From positions 62,001 to 126,000 of the forward strand of contig JAPLNI010000027.1 in the NCBI GenBank assembly GCA_026692865.1: a stretch of DNA of 64,000 nucleotides, written 5' to 3'. Below the pieces are notes generated by a model, which was given only the letters and a program-made list of their open reading frames with translations, made no database searches and was not told where the DNA came from. The position numbers and the translations under genes are program-made. This document shows, one piece after another, positions 51,763 through 61,252 of this stretch (its first letter is position 1; each line of letters starts with the position of its first letter). The stretch comes from Planctomycetota bacterium (GTDB lineage Bacteria; Planctomycetota; Planctomycetia; Pirellulales; Pirellulaceae).

Positions 51763-52860
51763 TTAAGCAGCTTGATGGTCTTCTTCTGCGAAGCGTTGCT
51801 TCTTATCAGCGACACTCTTTAGATCAACTACGTTCTTTGCCAAACCGAGGAAACGAAGAATGCAAATGAACTGATATGTCATATCAAATTCCCACCACTT
51901 GTGCCCGTGTTGAGCCAAACGCGGTTTTGCGTGGTGATTGTTGTGCCAGCCTTCGCCATAAGCAATCAAACCAACCCACCACAAGTTTCGGCTTTCATCG
52001 CGAGTTTCATAGTTACGATAACCCCAAATGTGTGAGGCCGAATTGACGAACCATGTTGTGTGCAATAAGGCTACGTGACGCAAGCAGATTGCCCAAAGGA
52101 ACCACGAAGTCGCAAGGTAAAATCCGCCAACTGGATAGAAACTACCAACGATGTAACCAGCGAGTGTGACCAATGCACCGAAAGCAATGTGGATCGGCAA
52201 GAAGTAGTCTTCAAGGAAAACCAAGTACTTGTCTTTGATCAGGTCGGGAACCCATTTCTTCACGTAGGCTGCACGGTCGCCCCCGTCAGTGTTGAATGCA
52301 AGCCAGTAGAGGTGTGACCACCAAGGGCCGTCCTTTGGCGAGTGGGGATCACCCACTTGATCGCTAAACGCATGGTGCTTGCGGTGGTTTGAGCACCAGG
52401 AAATCGGTCCACCTTCTCCTGCCAAGGTTCCGATAGTCGCAAACACGTTCCGCAACCAGCCGGGCATATCCATTCCGGTGTGCGTTAGCAGTCGGTGAAA
52501 GCCTAAGCAAATCCCCAAACTACCTGCCATCCAATGGAACAAAACAGCCAACCCAAGTCCTGACCACGAGAAGTAGAAAGGAGCACCCAAAGCGAGCACG
52601 TGCAGCACGATCAACCAAATCGCAGGGCCCCAATTGATTGTCATCGGATTATCAAGCGGGTGCGGTCGGCGTGCCGGAGATTCAGTCGATTCGTCAACTG
52701 CGGATTCAGCGACCGTGGATTCAGCAATCGAAACAGCCCCGCCCGAAGCAAAACCCTTCGCAGGCGAAACAAATTCTTCGGTCACCGATGCGTAGCCATG
52801 TGGCGTTTCAACTGGTGCGGGAGCGTGGTGATGATGGTGTTTGGGGACAGGGGAAACCAT
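51763..52860 (-). CDS. Fatty acid desaturase (acyl-CoA delta-9 type)
   Basis: This is a 365-residue membrane di-iron desaturase. Histidine boxes are in order: HRLLTH (HxxxxH), HRKHH (HxxHH) and HNNHH (WHNNHHAKPRL). Hydrophobic pairs flank these (AIWLIVLHVLALGAPFYFSW, AFGALVTLAGYIVGSFYPVG). It introduces a double bond into acyl chains for membrane fluidity, using an electron donor not encoded here. The N-terminal 70 residues are low-complexity and begin with a HHHHH run. ATG at 52860 is preceded by GGAG. Confidence 0.92.
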   Translation of the reverse strand: MVSPVPKHHHHHAPAPVETPHGYASVTEEFVSPAKGFASGGAVSIAESTVAESAVDESTESPARRPHPLDNPMTINWGPAIWLIVLHVLALGAPFYFSWSGLGLAVLFHWMAGSLGICLGFHRLLTHTGMDMPGWLRNVFATIGTLAGEGGPISWCSNHRKHHAFSDQVGDPHSPKDGPWWSHLYWLAFNTDGGDRAAYVKKWVPDLIKDKYLVFLEDYFLPIHIAFGALVTLAGYIVGSFYPVGGFYLATSWFLWAICLRHVALLHTTWFVNSASHIWGYRNYETRDESRNLWWVGLIAYGEGWHNNHHAKPRLAQHGHKWWEFDMTYQFICILRFLGLAKNVVDLKSVADKKQRFAEEDHQAA

Positions 52861-52953
52861 AGGGAAGAAACTCCGGTTCTTCGGGTAAAGGAACTAAAAC
52901 TCACGGGTGTAAGTATTAACGCCTTCCGCCCGAGAAGAATGTCCCAATCTGGT

Positions 52954-53073
52954 TCATCATTTGTCAAAGATACGTAAAAGTAGCTGAAAGCCTCTGATTA
53001 AATGTTCTTGTGTACACTGCCTTGTCGCATTTCAGTTGTTCTCATCGTGATTTTTCATTTAGACGAAGGGCTA
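52954..53073 (+). repeat. MITE-like dispersed repeat, copy G (decayed)
   Basis: The left terminus core is TTTGTCAA (52960) and the right is TAGACGAAGGGCTAG (53060-53074). GTAGCTGAA and the right-hand GATTTTTCAT remain, but the hairpins are decayed. The right flanking CTAG is the TAG stop codon of the minus-strand PVC haem protein gene. Confidence 0.65.
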
Positions 53074-56000
53074 GGGCAATTCAACTTGGCTCGGATGTCG
53101 CAGGTACCCGAAGAGGTCGCGAATCTGAGCGGCACTAAGTTGCTCGAGCTGCCCTTCTGGCATTGGAGATTGGCTCGTCTGCTTGATTTCCTGAATCTCT
53201 GCCCGCTCAATGACAAGCAATTCACTTTGCGTTTGCAGCGAAAGTGTTCGATCATTTTTCGACACAACAACACCATTGAGAACTCTTCCGTCCTCCATCA
53301 TTAGTACACTTACACGATAGTCGGCTTGAACAACGGCGCTGGGGTCCACGATGTTTTCAACCAAGTAATCGAGATTGGATCGATTCGAACCGGTCAGGTC
53401 TGGACCAATCTTTTGACCCTCACCGTACATCCGGTGACATTTTCCACATAGCTCCGCAAAGACCGCGCGGCCCTTGCTCAAATTGACTGATTGAGGGGCT
53501 TGTTCAGCCAGCAATTTATGAAGCTTTTCCATCGCAACTCGCCGATCCTCAGGAGACTCGCGCGTCTCTCCCCAGGCATCGGCAAGCCGCCGGTTAAGCT
53601 CTTCATCACCGAACGATCGAATTTGACGAGCATCAAAAGCGGAAAGGCTACTTTTCGCGATCGTCCCTTTCGCAATCGCGTTAACCAGTTCCGATGCAAA
53701 AGACTTACGAGTCACCATTGCAGCGATAATCTCAGGCCGATCGGTACCACGAAATCGACCGAAGCTCTTGATGACCAGTTTTGCATTCTCTGCGTTATCG
53801 TCCAGAGCAAGTCCTTTCGCGGCGATGGTGTTAATACGTTGATCGCCTATCAGCTTCGTACAGATTTCATTGAGATCCTCGGGCCGCTGATTCAGCAGAG
53901 AAAGGAAAGCCGATCTCCGAAGCCCTATCTCTGCCTTCTCGTCGAGTACTAGCTCACGGATTTGCGTCATGGCTCGTCCATCGCCAAAGACGACCCCAAG
54001 CTCGCGAACCATCGGGGATAGAGTCACTTCGGTATCTTTCACCGAGGCTGAAAACGCTTTCCATGTTTTTGGCTCGGGAGCCTTCGCCCAACCTTTCATT
54101 GCGTCGCTAATTCCCGAAATTATCGTAGCCCGCAAATTGGAATCTTTGCTATGGGTTATTGCGTTGATCAGCGACTCCAATGACGTACGATCCTTGTGCA
54201 TGGTATCGGCAAGTCGTCTTGCAATCAGTCGTTGCACCAAAGGCCACTTACTCTGGATTGCAACGTCAATAAGACTCGACGGTAATTCTTCCGCAACAGG
54301 CATCAATCCATACCAAACAAGAAGAGGAAGATTATGGTCGTTGGCATCCTCTTCGCGTGACATCAATGCCTGTGCGAGTTTCGCTCGATCCTTGACCGGA
54401 AGTCGTTGAATGTTCGAAGCGAGAGCAAGCCGCACCAATCCGGATGGGTCGGCTTTCGCCAAAGAAACATGACTCGCTAACAATTCTGCATCGACAGCCA
54501 TTGCCACGGGATGAGCTCTAAAAACGTCATCAATCGACATCGAATCAAGGCTTGCCCGTATAGACCAAGCTCGCACGTTTTCGCTGGGACTAGCAAGCCA
54601 GCTTAAGGCGACACTTTGATTGACTTGACCACAGGCGAGTAAAGTCATCGCCGTTCGCACAGCAGTCAGTTGGTTCGTTTCGGAAGTCATAGCGAGCAAG
54701 TCCTTCATCGCCATGGATAAGTCTGCATCCTGTGCCCCGGGCTTTGCGAGTCCTGCTACCGATCGTTGGGCGAGTATCAATCTCGCTTGTCGAATGGCCC
54801 ATTCGTTATCGGTACGATGAAGGCGAACAAGCTCCTGATTAGATAGAGAATCCACGCTTGCAATCTTGCTGGTGGAAAGATGATCTTGATGCGTGATCTT
54901 AAAAATCCGCCCACTAGTTCGATGCACTCCATTGCGTTCATGACATTCTCCGGTGTCGCTCCAATCGATCAACATTACACCGCCGTCTGGGCCAACCGAT
55001 AGATCCATGCCTCGATAGAACGGATCTGGAACAATACAAAAATCTGGATCGTGAGAGGCTAAGTAACCGCTACCCTTGCGTGAGACAGTCTCTTGGTTGA
55101 GTCTTCGGCCATGGAAGTTGGAGGTAAAGAACTTCCCGCGGTACTCTTTTGGCCAGCCTTCACCGATGTAGAACATCGCGCCGCAATGAGCATGTCCACC
55201 GCCCAGGGAGTTGGCTGCACCGTCACGAGATTGCATCCAGCTTTTGCCCGTATCAAAGTGATAGTGATCCGCGTGTTGATCGATGGTTTGATATGTTTGC
55301 GGATTGGGATCAAGATTGAACGGTCGGTTGTAGTGCGCGCCGGGTATCGCATGCCAGAAGTGACCATTGACTGTATTAATGAAGAACAAATCACCAAACT
55401 CGTTCCAGTCGTGTCCCCAAGGATTCGTTGTGCCTGCGCAGAGAACCTCAACCGTTTTGCGAATTGGATGGTATCGCCAGATTCCTCCTTCAAGCGCGAA
55501 GCGATCTTTGTCGAGTGTTCCTGGTCTTCCAATAAGCCCCGGACATGAAGCACCACAGCGTCCATATAACCAACCATCAGGCCCAAACCGAAGCCCGTTT
55601 GCGTAGTTATGGTAGTTGGCTTCCGCAACAGTGAAACCATCCAAAACGACCTGAGCAGGACCATCCGGCACGAGATCATGATTCGCATCGGGAATGAAGA
55701 GAACTTGCGGAGGACACATCAACCAGACGCCACCATGCCCGACCTCGACACTCGTCAGCATCTGAACCTGATCGGTGAAGACAGTTCGCTTGTCAGAGAC
55801 ACCGTCCCCATCTAAATCCTCTAGCACCAACACACGATCACGAAACGAGAGATCAAACCTTTGTTGGGCTTCTGCATACGTAAAGTTTTCCGCAACCCAG
55901 AAACGTCCGCCAGCATCCCAAGCCATCGCAATCGGATTCTGAACTTGCGGTTCAGAAGCAAACAGAGTCGCCTTAAAACCCTTTGGCAACTCCATTTTTA

Positions 56001-56154
56001 GAGCAACTTCGGCGGCGTTCATCGGAGTTGCATTGATATCGGTTTCCGAATTACGGAGTTCCGGAAAATCGCCAGCGAATGCATTGCAAACGATAAAGGA
56101 GATCAAAGCGACATACGTGAATCGTCGAAGTCGAGAGCTAAGAGCATCGGTCAT
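53071..56154 (-). CDS. PVC-type haem-binding protein, large (propeller, HEAT, cytochrome c)
   Basis: This 1027-residue exported protein has the signal segment FTYVALISFIVCNAFAG. The propeller domain spans about 50-430 (AWDAGGRFWVAENFTYAEA, DLDGDGVSDKRTVFTDQ, GLRFGPDGWLYGRCG). Many HEAT-like helices follow (NVRAWSIRASLDS, LVRLALASNIQRL). The C-terminal cytochrome c has CGKCH near 901 (AELCGKCHRMYGEGQKIGPDL). It belongs to the same superfamily as the protein at 45900-48377 but is longer. It likely takes part in carbohydrate oxidation at the cell surface (inference). ATG at 56154 (MTDALSS) was chosen over 56229 from the signal peptide. The stop lies in repeat copy G. Confidence 0.87.
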   Translation of the reverse strand: MTDALSSRLRRFTYVALISFIVCNAFAGDFPELRNSETDINATPMNAAEVALKMELPKGFKATLFASEPQVQNPIAMAWDAGGRFWVAENFTYAEAQQRFDLSFRDRVLVLEDLDGDGVSDKRTVFTDQVQMLTSVEVGHGGVWLMCPPQVLFIPDANHDLVPDGPAQVVLDGFTVAEANYHNYANGLRFGPDGWLYGRCGASCPGLIGRPGTLDKDRFALEGGIWRYHPIRKTVEVLCAGTTNPWGHDWNEFGDLFFINTVNGHFWHAIPGAHYNRPFNLDPNPQTYQTIDQHADHYHFDTGKSWMQSRDGAANSLGGGHAHCGAMFYIGEGWPKEYRGKFFTSNFHGRRLNQETVSRKGSGYLASHDPDFCIVPDPFYRGMDLSVGPDGGVMLIDWSDTGECHERNGVHRTSGRIFKITHQDHLSTSKIASVDSLSNQELVRLHRTDNEWAIRQARLILAQRSVAGLAKPGAQDADLSMAMKDLLAMTSETNQLTAVRTAMTLLACGQVNQSVALSWLASPSENVRAWSIRASLDSMSIDDVFRAHPVAMAVDAELLASHVSLAKADPSGLVRLALASNIQRLPVKDRAKLAQALMSREEDANDHNLPLLVWYGLMPVAEELPSSLIDVAIQSKWPLVQRLIARRLADTMHKDRTSLESLINAITHSKDSNLRATIISGISDAMKGWAKAPEPKTWKAFSASVKDTEVTLSPMVRELGVVFGDGRAMTQIRELVLDEKAEIGLRRSAFLSLLNQRPEDLNEICTKLIGDQRINTIAAKGLALDDNAENAKLVIKSFGRFRGTDRPEIIAAMVTRKSFASELVNAIAKGTIAKSSLSAFDARQIRSFGDEELNRRLADAWGETRESPEDRRVAMEKLHKLLAEQAPQSVNLSKGRAVFAELCGKCHRMYGEGQKIGPDLTGSNRSNLDYLVENIVDPSAVVQADYRVSVLMMEDGRVLNGVVVSKNDRTLSLQTQSELLVIERAEIQEIKQTSQSPMPEGQLEQLSAAQIRDLFGYLRHPSQVELP

Positions 56155-56706
56155 AGTTTCGTGCAATCGAAGGTGGAGGGTGCGGCAGGGCACGGATAGG
56201 GGGCGAACTACCGTGCGGTTATCGATCATCGATTAAATCCGCGCCAGAAGCGCGGGTGAAAATCGGTTAGGCGAGCAGATCAACCAGCATTTTTGAAGGT
56301 GTGATCGGAGTCAAGTATCAACAAAGTTTCGTTCTGACTTGGCGGTAGATGCTGCCATCTTGCGATCGTACAACTTGTCGAAAAATTGAAAGACCTACTT
56401 TTTTAACTGTTTCTTAATGCGGATGCCACCCTCAATGCGTTAATTTATATGAATAACATTTGTTGTGGTTGTTCATACATATAGCAACTTGACAACGTTC
56501 GTTGGCAATTCAGTTCTCGTGCTGAAAAGGTTTCCTTTAAAGCACTGAAGAAAGGGCAAATTCTTAAACGTGCTTCAACATTATTTGGGGCTAGAGAAAT
56601 CCACGATTGCCTTCGAATTTTTTGCCTCCACAAGCACCTGGGGTAGCGTGCCTAGGTTTGGCAGTAGTGCATTTGGATTTTTTAAAGTGTAACAGGGATT
56701 TTCAAA
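56155..56706. other. Divergent intergenic region, no recognised feature
   Basis: These 552 bp must hold promoters for both flanking genes. I examined TTTGGCAGTAGTGCATTT near 56654 as a sigma-54 site, but its GG-to-GC spacing is wrong. No repeat copy or ORF is convincing. Confidence 0.55.
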
Positions 56707-57816
56707 ATGAATACAAAATTAGTACGAAGAGCTGGGTTTACTCTTGTTGAACTCTTGGTCGTTATAGCAATCATCGGAGTCTTGGCTGGGTTGCTGCTCC
56801 CTGCAGTTCAGCAAGCACGCGAAGCAGCGCGTAGAATGACTTGCAGCAACAATCTACGTCAGCAGGGGCTTGCACTTATGAACTACGAAGGTGCATATAG
56901 AAAGCTTCCACCCGCGATTTGGACCGCGCCCCCTCCGGTGGCACCACTAACACCCGGGTCGGTTCTATGGACTGCCGGCGGAACAAACAGGAGCTACTCC
57001 CAACTAGACGACGACGGCTACGGCTGGCAGACTGTTATCCTGCCATTTATGGAACAAGGTCCACTTTACGATCAGATGACTAGTGTTGCGGGTACAACAA
57101 TTCCACCAGTAGGTACACCGGGTGCGATTGAACTTTATTGGCGAAGGATGGGGGCATCCCCTAACGGTAATGCCGTTATCCCTGGAGGTAACACAGTGAT
57201 ATCGCCTTATCTATGCCCATCAAGTCCACATCCAACCATCGTTCCTGCCACGTATAGAGTTTCTGGTACGAGTGTTGATACTGCGATCCAAAGACCTGCA
57301 TCAATTGGGTACGCGACAACCAGCTACAAAACCTGCGGCGGAACCGAACCTGGCGTTGGAGCCGATCCAAGCGGTAACAACGGCATGATGGCAAAACTCT
57401 ATGAAACACAAGGGTTAAAACTTGCTTCGGTCAGTGATGGCCTTAGCAACACGGCGATGTTGGCAGAATCGACATATATGACTTGCAGTTCAAGCACTTT
57501 GCGAGGCGGATCAGCAACACCTTTAGCTCCTGGTGTTGTCGAAAACTGGCCTATTTGGATTGGGTCTAGTGATGATGACGAAGGCTCGCGAGTTACTGGC
57601 GAATTTAATAATCCAATCAATGCAGGTACCAAACCCAACAATTGGTTTAATGCGATTAGTGATGACGCCGCGGCAAGTTATCATGCCGGCGGTGCAACCT
57701 TTGTATTTGGTGATGCTTCGGCTCAGTTCATATCGGAAAACATAGATGGTTTGACGTATGCGCGGCTTCACGCAATAAACGATGGTAAAGTCCTAGGAAA
57801 CTGGGGTGGCGACTAA
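56707..57816 (+). CDS. DUF1559 family prepilin-like protein
   Basis: This 369-residue protein has the type IV pilin-like N-terminus RRAGFTLVELLVVIAIIGVL (prepilin peptidase cleavage before FTLVE) and LLPAVQQAREAARRMTCSNN, the hallmark of DUF1559. The C-terminus shows the typical SYHAGGATFVFGDASAQF segment. Planctomycetes have tens to hundreds of paralogues, and their function is unknown beyond a pseudopilin-like export. It is followed by a small lipoprotein gene, a common arrangement. Confidence 0.95.
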   Translation: MNTKLVRRAGFTLVELLVVIAIIGVLAGLLLPAVQQAREAARRMTCSNNLRQQGLALMNYEGAYRKLPPAIWTAPPPVAPLTPGSVLWTAGGTNRSYSQLDDDGYGWQTVILPFMEQGPLYDQMTSVAGTTIPPVGTPGAIELYWRRMGASPNGNAVIPGGNTVISPYLCPSSPHPTIVPATYRVSGTSVDTAIQRPASIGYATTSYKTCGGTEPGVGADPSGNNGMMAKLYETQGLKLASVSDGLSNTAMLAESTYMTCSSSTLRGGSATPLAPGVVENWPIWIGSSDDDEGSRVTGEFNNPINAGTKPNNWFNAISDDAAASYHAGGATFVFGDASAQFISENIDGLTYARLHAINDGKVLGNWGGD

Positions 57817-57999
57817 GTTGATTTAGGCGTCATTAGATTGATGTCTACAACAGGTTATTTTTAAAGGGTTGCAGGTAGACTCAGTTAAATCTTTTCGATG
57901 AATTGATTTAATGGGAGTCCATCATTTTCAACCCCATCTCGCACACAGACGCTACCCAGCTAGCTATTAATAGTTTAAATATTTTGAGGATTTTAGAAG

Positions 58000-58458
58000 A
58001 TGCTTCGAAGTGATGGTCTAGTCGTCATCTTGACTTTGCTTGTCGTAATCTCCGGTTGTAGTTCGGGCGAGAGTGATTACCCGGTCGCGGTCGTTACAGG
58101 CAAAGTGCTTTGCGATAACAAGCCAGTTGCCAACGCACTTGTCTACTTTCAACCCATGAAGCCACCGTCGGCGGCGAAAGATAGCAGTTCCTTACTGGGC
58201 AAGATGGGGATCGGGCTTACCGCGGAAGACGGAACTTACAAAATCTCCACTTACGGAGAAGCTGATGGGGCTGTTTTGGGAATGCATCGAATCCGCGTGT
58301 TGCGTCCTGAAAATCCAAACTTCAAGTGTTCGTGCGAAATCAACCCAACCAAAACACTCCTTGAAGTCACCGTTAGCGAAGGGCAAAAGAACGAGTTCGA
58401 TATTCAGCTTCCTCCAGGTACCGGGGCAGCACAGCCCCAAGTCGATCCGGATGAATAA
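58000..58458 (+). CDS. Small lipoprotein with carboxypeptidase-regulatory-like domain
   Basis: This 152-residue protein has the signal GLVVILTLLVVISGC with its lipobox Cys. The mature part resembles a carboxypeptidase-regulatory/transthyretin-like sandwich (VTGKVLCDNKPVANALVYFQ, LTAEDGTYKIST, GMHRIRVLRPE). Such proteins follow DUF1559 genes in planctomycetes. They presumably sit at the membrane; the partner is unproven. Confidence 0.85.
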   Translation: MLRSDGLVVILTLLVVISGCSSGESDYPVAVVTGKVLCDNKPVANALVYFQPMKPPSAAKDSSSLLGKMGIGLTAEDGTYKISTYGEADGAVLGMHRIRVLRPENPNFKCSCEINPTKTLLEVTVSEGQKNEFDIQLPPGTGAAQPQVDPDE

Positions 58459-58587
58459 CGTCTGTAAACGCGTGAATGCGGCATCAGATTACTTTCTTTC
58501 GTCGGACTACTGATTGGTGTTCTATTGAAGAGGCTCTATTGAGGATGTTCTCTTGAAAGTGTTCTTTTGAGCTGGGCCAAAACGTAA

Positions 58588-59646
58588 ATGAACAGTCTGT
58601 TGCGATTTCTAATAGCATTCTCGTTTTGTGCTGGCTGGGAAGGGTTGATTTGCAAAAGCCACTCGGAAACAAATTCGAATCAACCAGTCGCCTTCTCGGT
58701 CAGGCTTCATAATGATGCTGTAGGCGATCAAGATGATCTCTGCTTTTGGGCTAACGGCAAAGATCCTTCTGAATCACGCGTGTTTGTATCTGATAAGAAG
58801 GCTAATTCTTTGTTCGTCTATTCGCTTGACGGGCATTTGACTCAGAAGATCGAGGTAGCAAAGCCAGGCAACATCGATATCCGGCGGCGAGTTGTGCTTG
58901 GTGGGGAAGCGAGCCAAATGCAGCCAACTGACGTCGTGGCTGTCAATGTTCGAGCCGATGGATGGAAGGTTAGAGTGTTTTCGGTAAATGCGGTCACATA
59001 TCAACTAGAACCGATCGATGCGGGCGGTTTCGCTACCAGACCCAATTATGGCTCGTGTTTGGCTTATGATTCAAAAAGCCAAAAGCTTTCTTATATCGCG
59101 ACGTCTGAATCTTCAGGAGTGACTCAGTACGAAATTAGTCGGCTTATTGATGGAAGACTTGCCTGTATGGAGATCAATCATTGGGACTTAGGGAAGTGCG
59201 AGGGGATCGTGGCGGATGATGAAACTGGCAAGGTTTATGTTGCGGTGGAACAGGAAGGAATTTGGGAGTTAACTATCGATGCCGTTAACCAGAAAGTTCC
59301 TGAGCTGGTAATTGCACTCGGAAAGAATGGTTTGGCGGGTGATCTCGAGGGATTAACTCTGGCGACTTTAGAAGATACGAGTCGCGTTTTGATCGTTTCC
59401 TCCCAAGGCCTCGACAAGTTCTTTGTTTTCGATCGTCAATCACCCTGGAACTGTCGAGGGAGTTTTCAAATTGACGGCGTCACGGAAACGGACGGAATCG
59501 ATCTCATTCAAAGCAACGAGATTCCTCATTTTCCAGGTGGAATATTTGGCTGTCACACAAGTCAACTTGGGCACCCAATAACGCTTGCTTCTTGGAAAAG
59601 TATTCTTGTAAAGTTGGAACACTTGAAGTCAGATGCATTCCGCTGA
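58588..59646 (+). CDS. Beta-propeller phytase-like protein
   Basis: This 352-residue exported protein has the signal peptide LLRFLIAFSFCAGW. Calcium and phosphate-binding repeats of beta-propeller phytases are seen: VGDQDDLCFWANGKDPSESR, VSDKKANSLFVYSLDGHL, GKCEGIVADDETGKVYVAVE, GIWELTI and GDLEGLTLATLED. The enzyme would release phosphate from phytate or inositol phosphates outside the cytoplasm. It lies 129 bp after the lipoprotein gene. ATG at 58588 was used. It may cooperate with the PafA-like phosphatase in phosphorus scavenging (inference). Confidence 0.85.
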   Translation: MNSLLRFLIAFSFCAGWEGLICKSHSETNSNQPVAFSVRLHNDAVGDQDDLCFWANGKDPSESRVFVSDKKANSLFVYSLDGHLTQKIEVAKPGNIDIRRRVVLGGEASQMQPTDVVAVNVRADGWKVRVFSVNAVTYQLEPIDAGGFATRPNYGSCLAYDSKSQKLSYIATSESSGVTQYEISRLIDGRLACMEINHWDLGKCEGIVADDETGKVYVAVEQEGIWELTIDAVNQKVPELVIALGKNGLAGDLEGLTLATLEDTSRVLIVSSQGLDKFFVFDRQSPWNCRGSFQIDGVTETDGIDLIQSNEIPHFPGGIFGCHTSQLGHPITLASWKSILVKLEHLKSDAFR

Positions 59647-59714
59647 TGATTCAATTGCTTGATACATCACATCCGAGCCTATCGGCGGCGGGCTCCGTAT
59701 GGTGAAGGTAAACA

Positions 59715-61232
59715 GTGGAATATCTCTTAAGACAGTTACGATTCATGTTGCCCCTCGGTACCTCGAAGCTATCTTCGGTTGTTGATCGCCTAACCAGCAG
59801 TGCAACTACTTCAATAGACTCCGCGAGCGCGATTGTTTTTCGCATCGGTTTCGGTGCCATAATGGCTGCGTGGGCTTGGGACTATCTGGCAATTGGTCGT
59901 GTAACTCAATTGTATGTCGAACCAAGGTTCCATTTCACTTATCTCTGGTTTGATTGGGTTCAACCATGGTCCGGAAGTGGGATGTACATTCACTTCGTAG
60001 TACTGATTGTTCTGGCACTTTGTATTGCGTCCGGTTTCTTGTTTCGACTTACGTCCACTCTATTTGCACTTGGATTCACCTACTTTTTCTTACTTGATCG
60101 TACAAACTATCAAAACCACTATTACTTGGTGTGCTTGATTAGTTGGTGGCTTCCATTTTTGCCACTTAACCGTAGCGTTTCTGTCGATGCGTTCCTAAGT
60201 CCTAAACTGAGAAGCGATACCATGCCCACCTGGGTGTTATGGGTGCTTCGATTCCATACTGGTATTCCCTATTTCTTCGGTGGAATCGCAAAGTTGAACG
60301 CGGACTGGTTTTTGGGCGAACCTATGAGATCGATGTTGGCGTCGAAGAACGGTCTTCCAATAGTCGGTTATTGGTTCACATGGGAGCCACTGGTTTTGAT
60401 GTTTACCTGGGGGGGGTTACTTTTTGATCTCGCTATTGTTCCGTTACTTCTTTGGAAGAAGACGAGGGTTGCAGCATATATTCTGTGTGTTGGATTTCAC
60501 TTGACGAACGCGGTACTGTTTAACATTCATATTTTTCCATGGTTTATGATTTTTGCCACGCTTCTCTTTTTTGATCCAAGTTGGCCAAGAAAGATCTTGG
60601 GCGGTCTTCCCGTCGAGATTCCTGACACTCGCGTTCAAAAGTGGGGGTTGCTTTCGAACGGTATGCGTTTGGGTTTTGTGTTGGCTGGCCTCTACGGACT
60701 TTTTCACTGCACGTGGCCGCTGCGTCACCGCGTTCTCGAAGGAGATGCCAGTTGGACAGAACAGGCTCACCATTTTGCTTGGAGAATGATGTTAAGAGGC
60801 AAAACGGTCGTGTTGGGCTATGGTATCACCGATAAGGTTACGGGGATAACTGTCGACGGTAAAATCAACCGGTTCTTATCGAAAGAGCAGTCAGATAAGC
60901 TTGGACGAAACCCGGATATGATTCTTCACTTGGCACACTTCCTAGGGGAGCAGTATCGAGTTGAGACCGGCCATGATGCCGAGGTTCATGCGTTAGTATA
61001 TGCATCGCTCAATGGTCGAAAGCCCGAATTGTTTATCGATCCAAATGTGGATTTAATGAGTATTTCTCGAGGCAGTTCCATTCGCGGGTGGGTAATGCCG
61101 CAGTCGGAACCGATGCCAGCGACTCCATGGACTCTACCAGTGGATCAATGGCGGCAACACGTTCCGGTTCCAGAACTTCGATTTCTCAAACCGAATCGGG
61201 CAGCAAACGAGTCTGGACAAGAAAAAAAGTAA
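59715..61232 (+). CDS. HTTM-domain (vitamin K gamma-carboxylase-like) membrane protein
   Basis: This 505-residue protein has several membrane segments. The HTTM core shows RFHFTYLWFDWVQPW, RTNYQNHYYLVCLISWWLPF, FHTGIPYFFGGIAKLNADWF and GFHLTNAVLFNIHIFPWFM, matching the gamma-glutamyl carboxylase family. The carboxylase lysine region is present as IAKLNADW. The C-terminal 150 residues are soluble (LRGKTVVLGYGITDKVTGIT). Bacterial family members have no settled function. It begins with GTG at 59715 (AAGG 7 bases upstream) and lies 68 bp after the phytase gene. Confidence 0.8.
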   Translation: MEYLLRQLRFMLPLGTSKLSSVVDRLTSSATTSIDSASAIVFRIGFGAIMAAWAWDYLAIGRVTQLYVEPRFHFTYLWFDWVQPWSGSGMYIHFVVLIVLALCIASGFLFRLTSTLFALGFTYFFLLDRTNYQNHYYLVCLISWWLPFLPLNRSVSVDAFLSPKLRSDTMPTWVLWVLRFHTGIPYFFGGIAKLNADWFLGEPMRSMLASKNGLPIVGYWFTWEPLVLMFTWGGLLFDLAIVPLLLWKKTRVAAYILCVGFHLTNAVLFNIHIFPWFMIFATLLFFDPSWPRKILGGLPVEIPDTRVQKWGLLSNGMRLGFVLAGLYGLFHCTWPLRHRVLEGDASWTEQAHHFAWRMMLRGKTVVLGYGITDKVTGITVDGKINRFLSKEQSDKLGRNPDMILHLAHFLGEQYRVETGHDAEVHALVYASLNGRKPELFIDPNVDLMSISRGSSIRGWVMPQSEPMPATPWTLPVDQWRQHVPVPELRFLKPNRAANESGQEKK

Positions 61233-61252
61233 GTTCCCGGTACGCGTGTTCC

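Noticed and set aside
56640-56706. Sigma-54 promoter before the DUF1559 gene
   Set aside because: The GG and GC elements are separated by 7 bases rather than 10.
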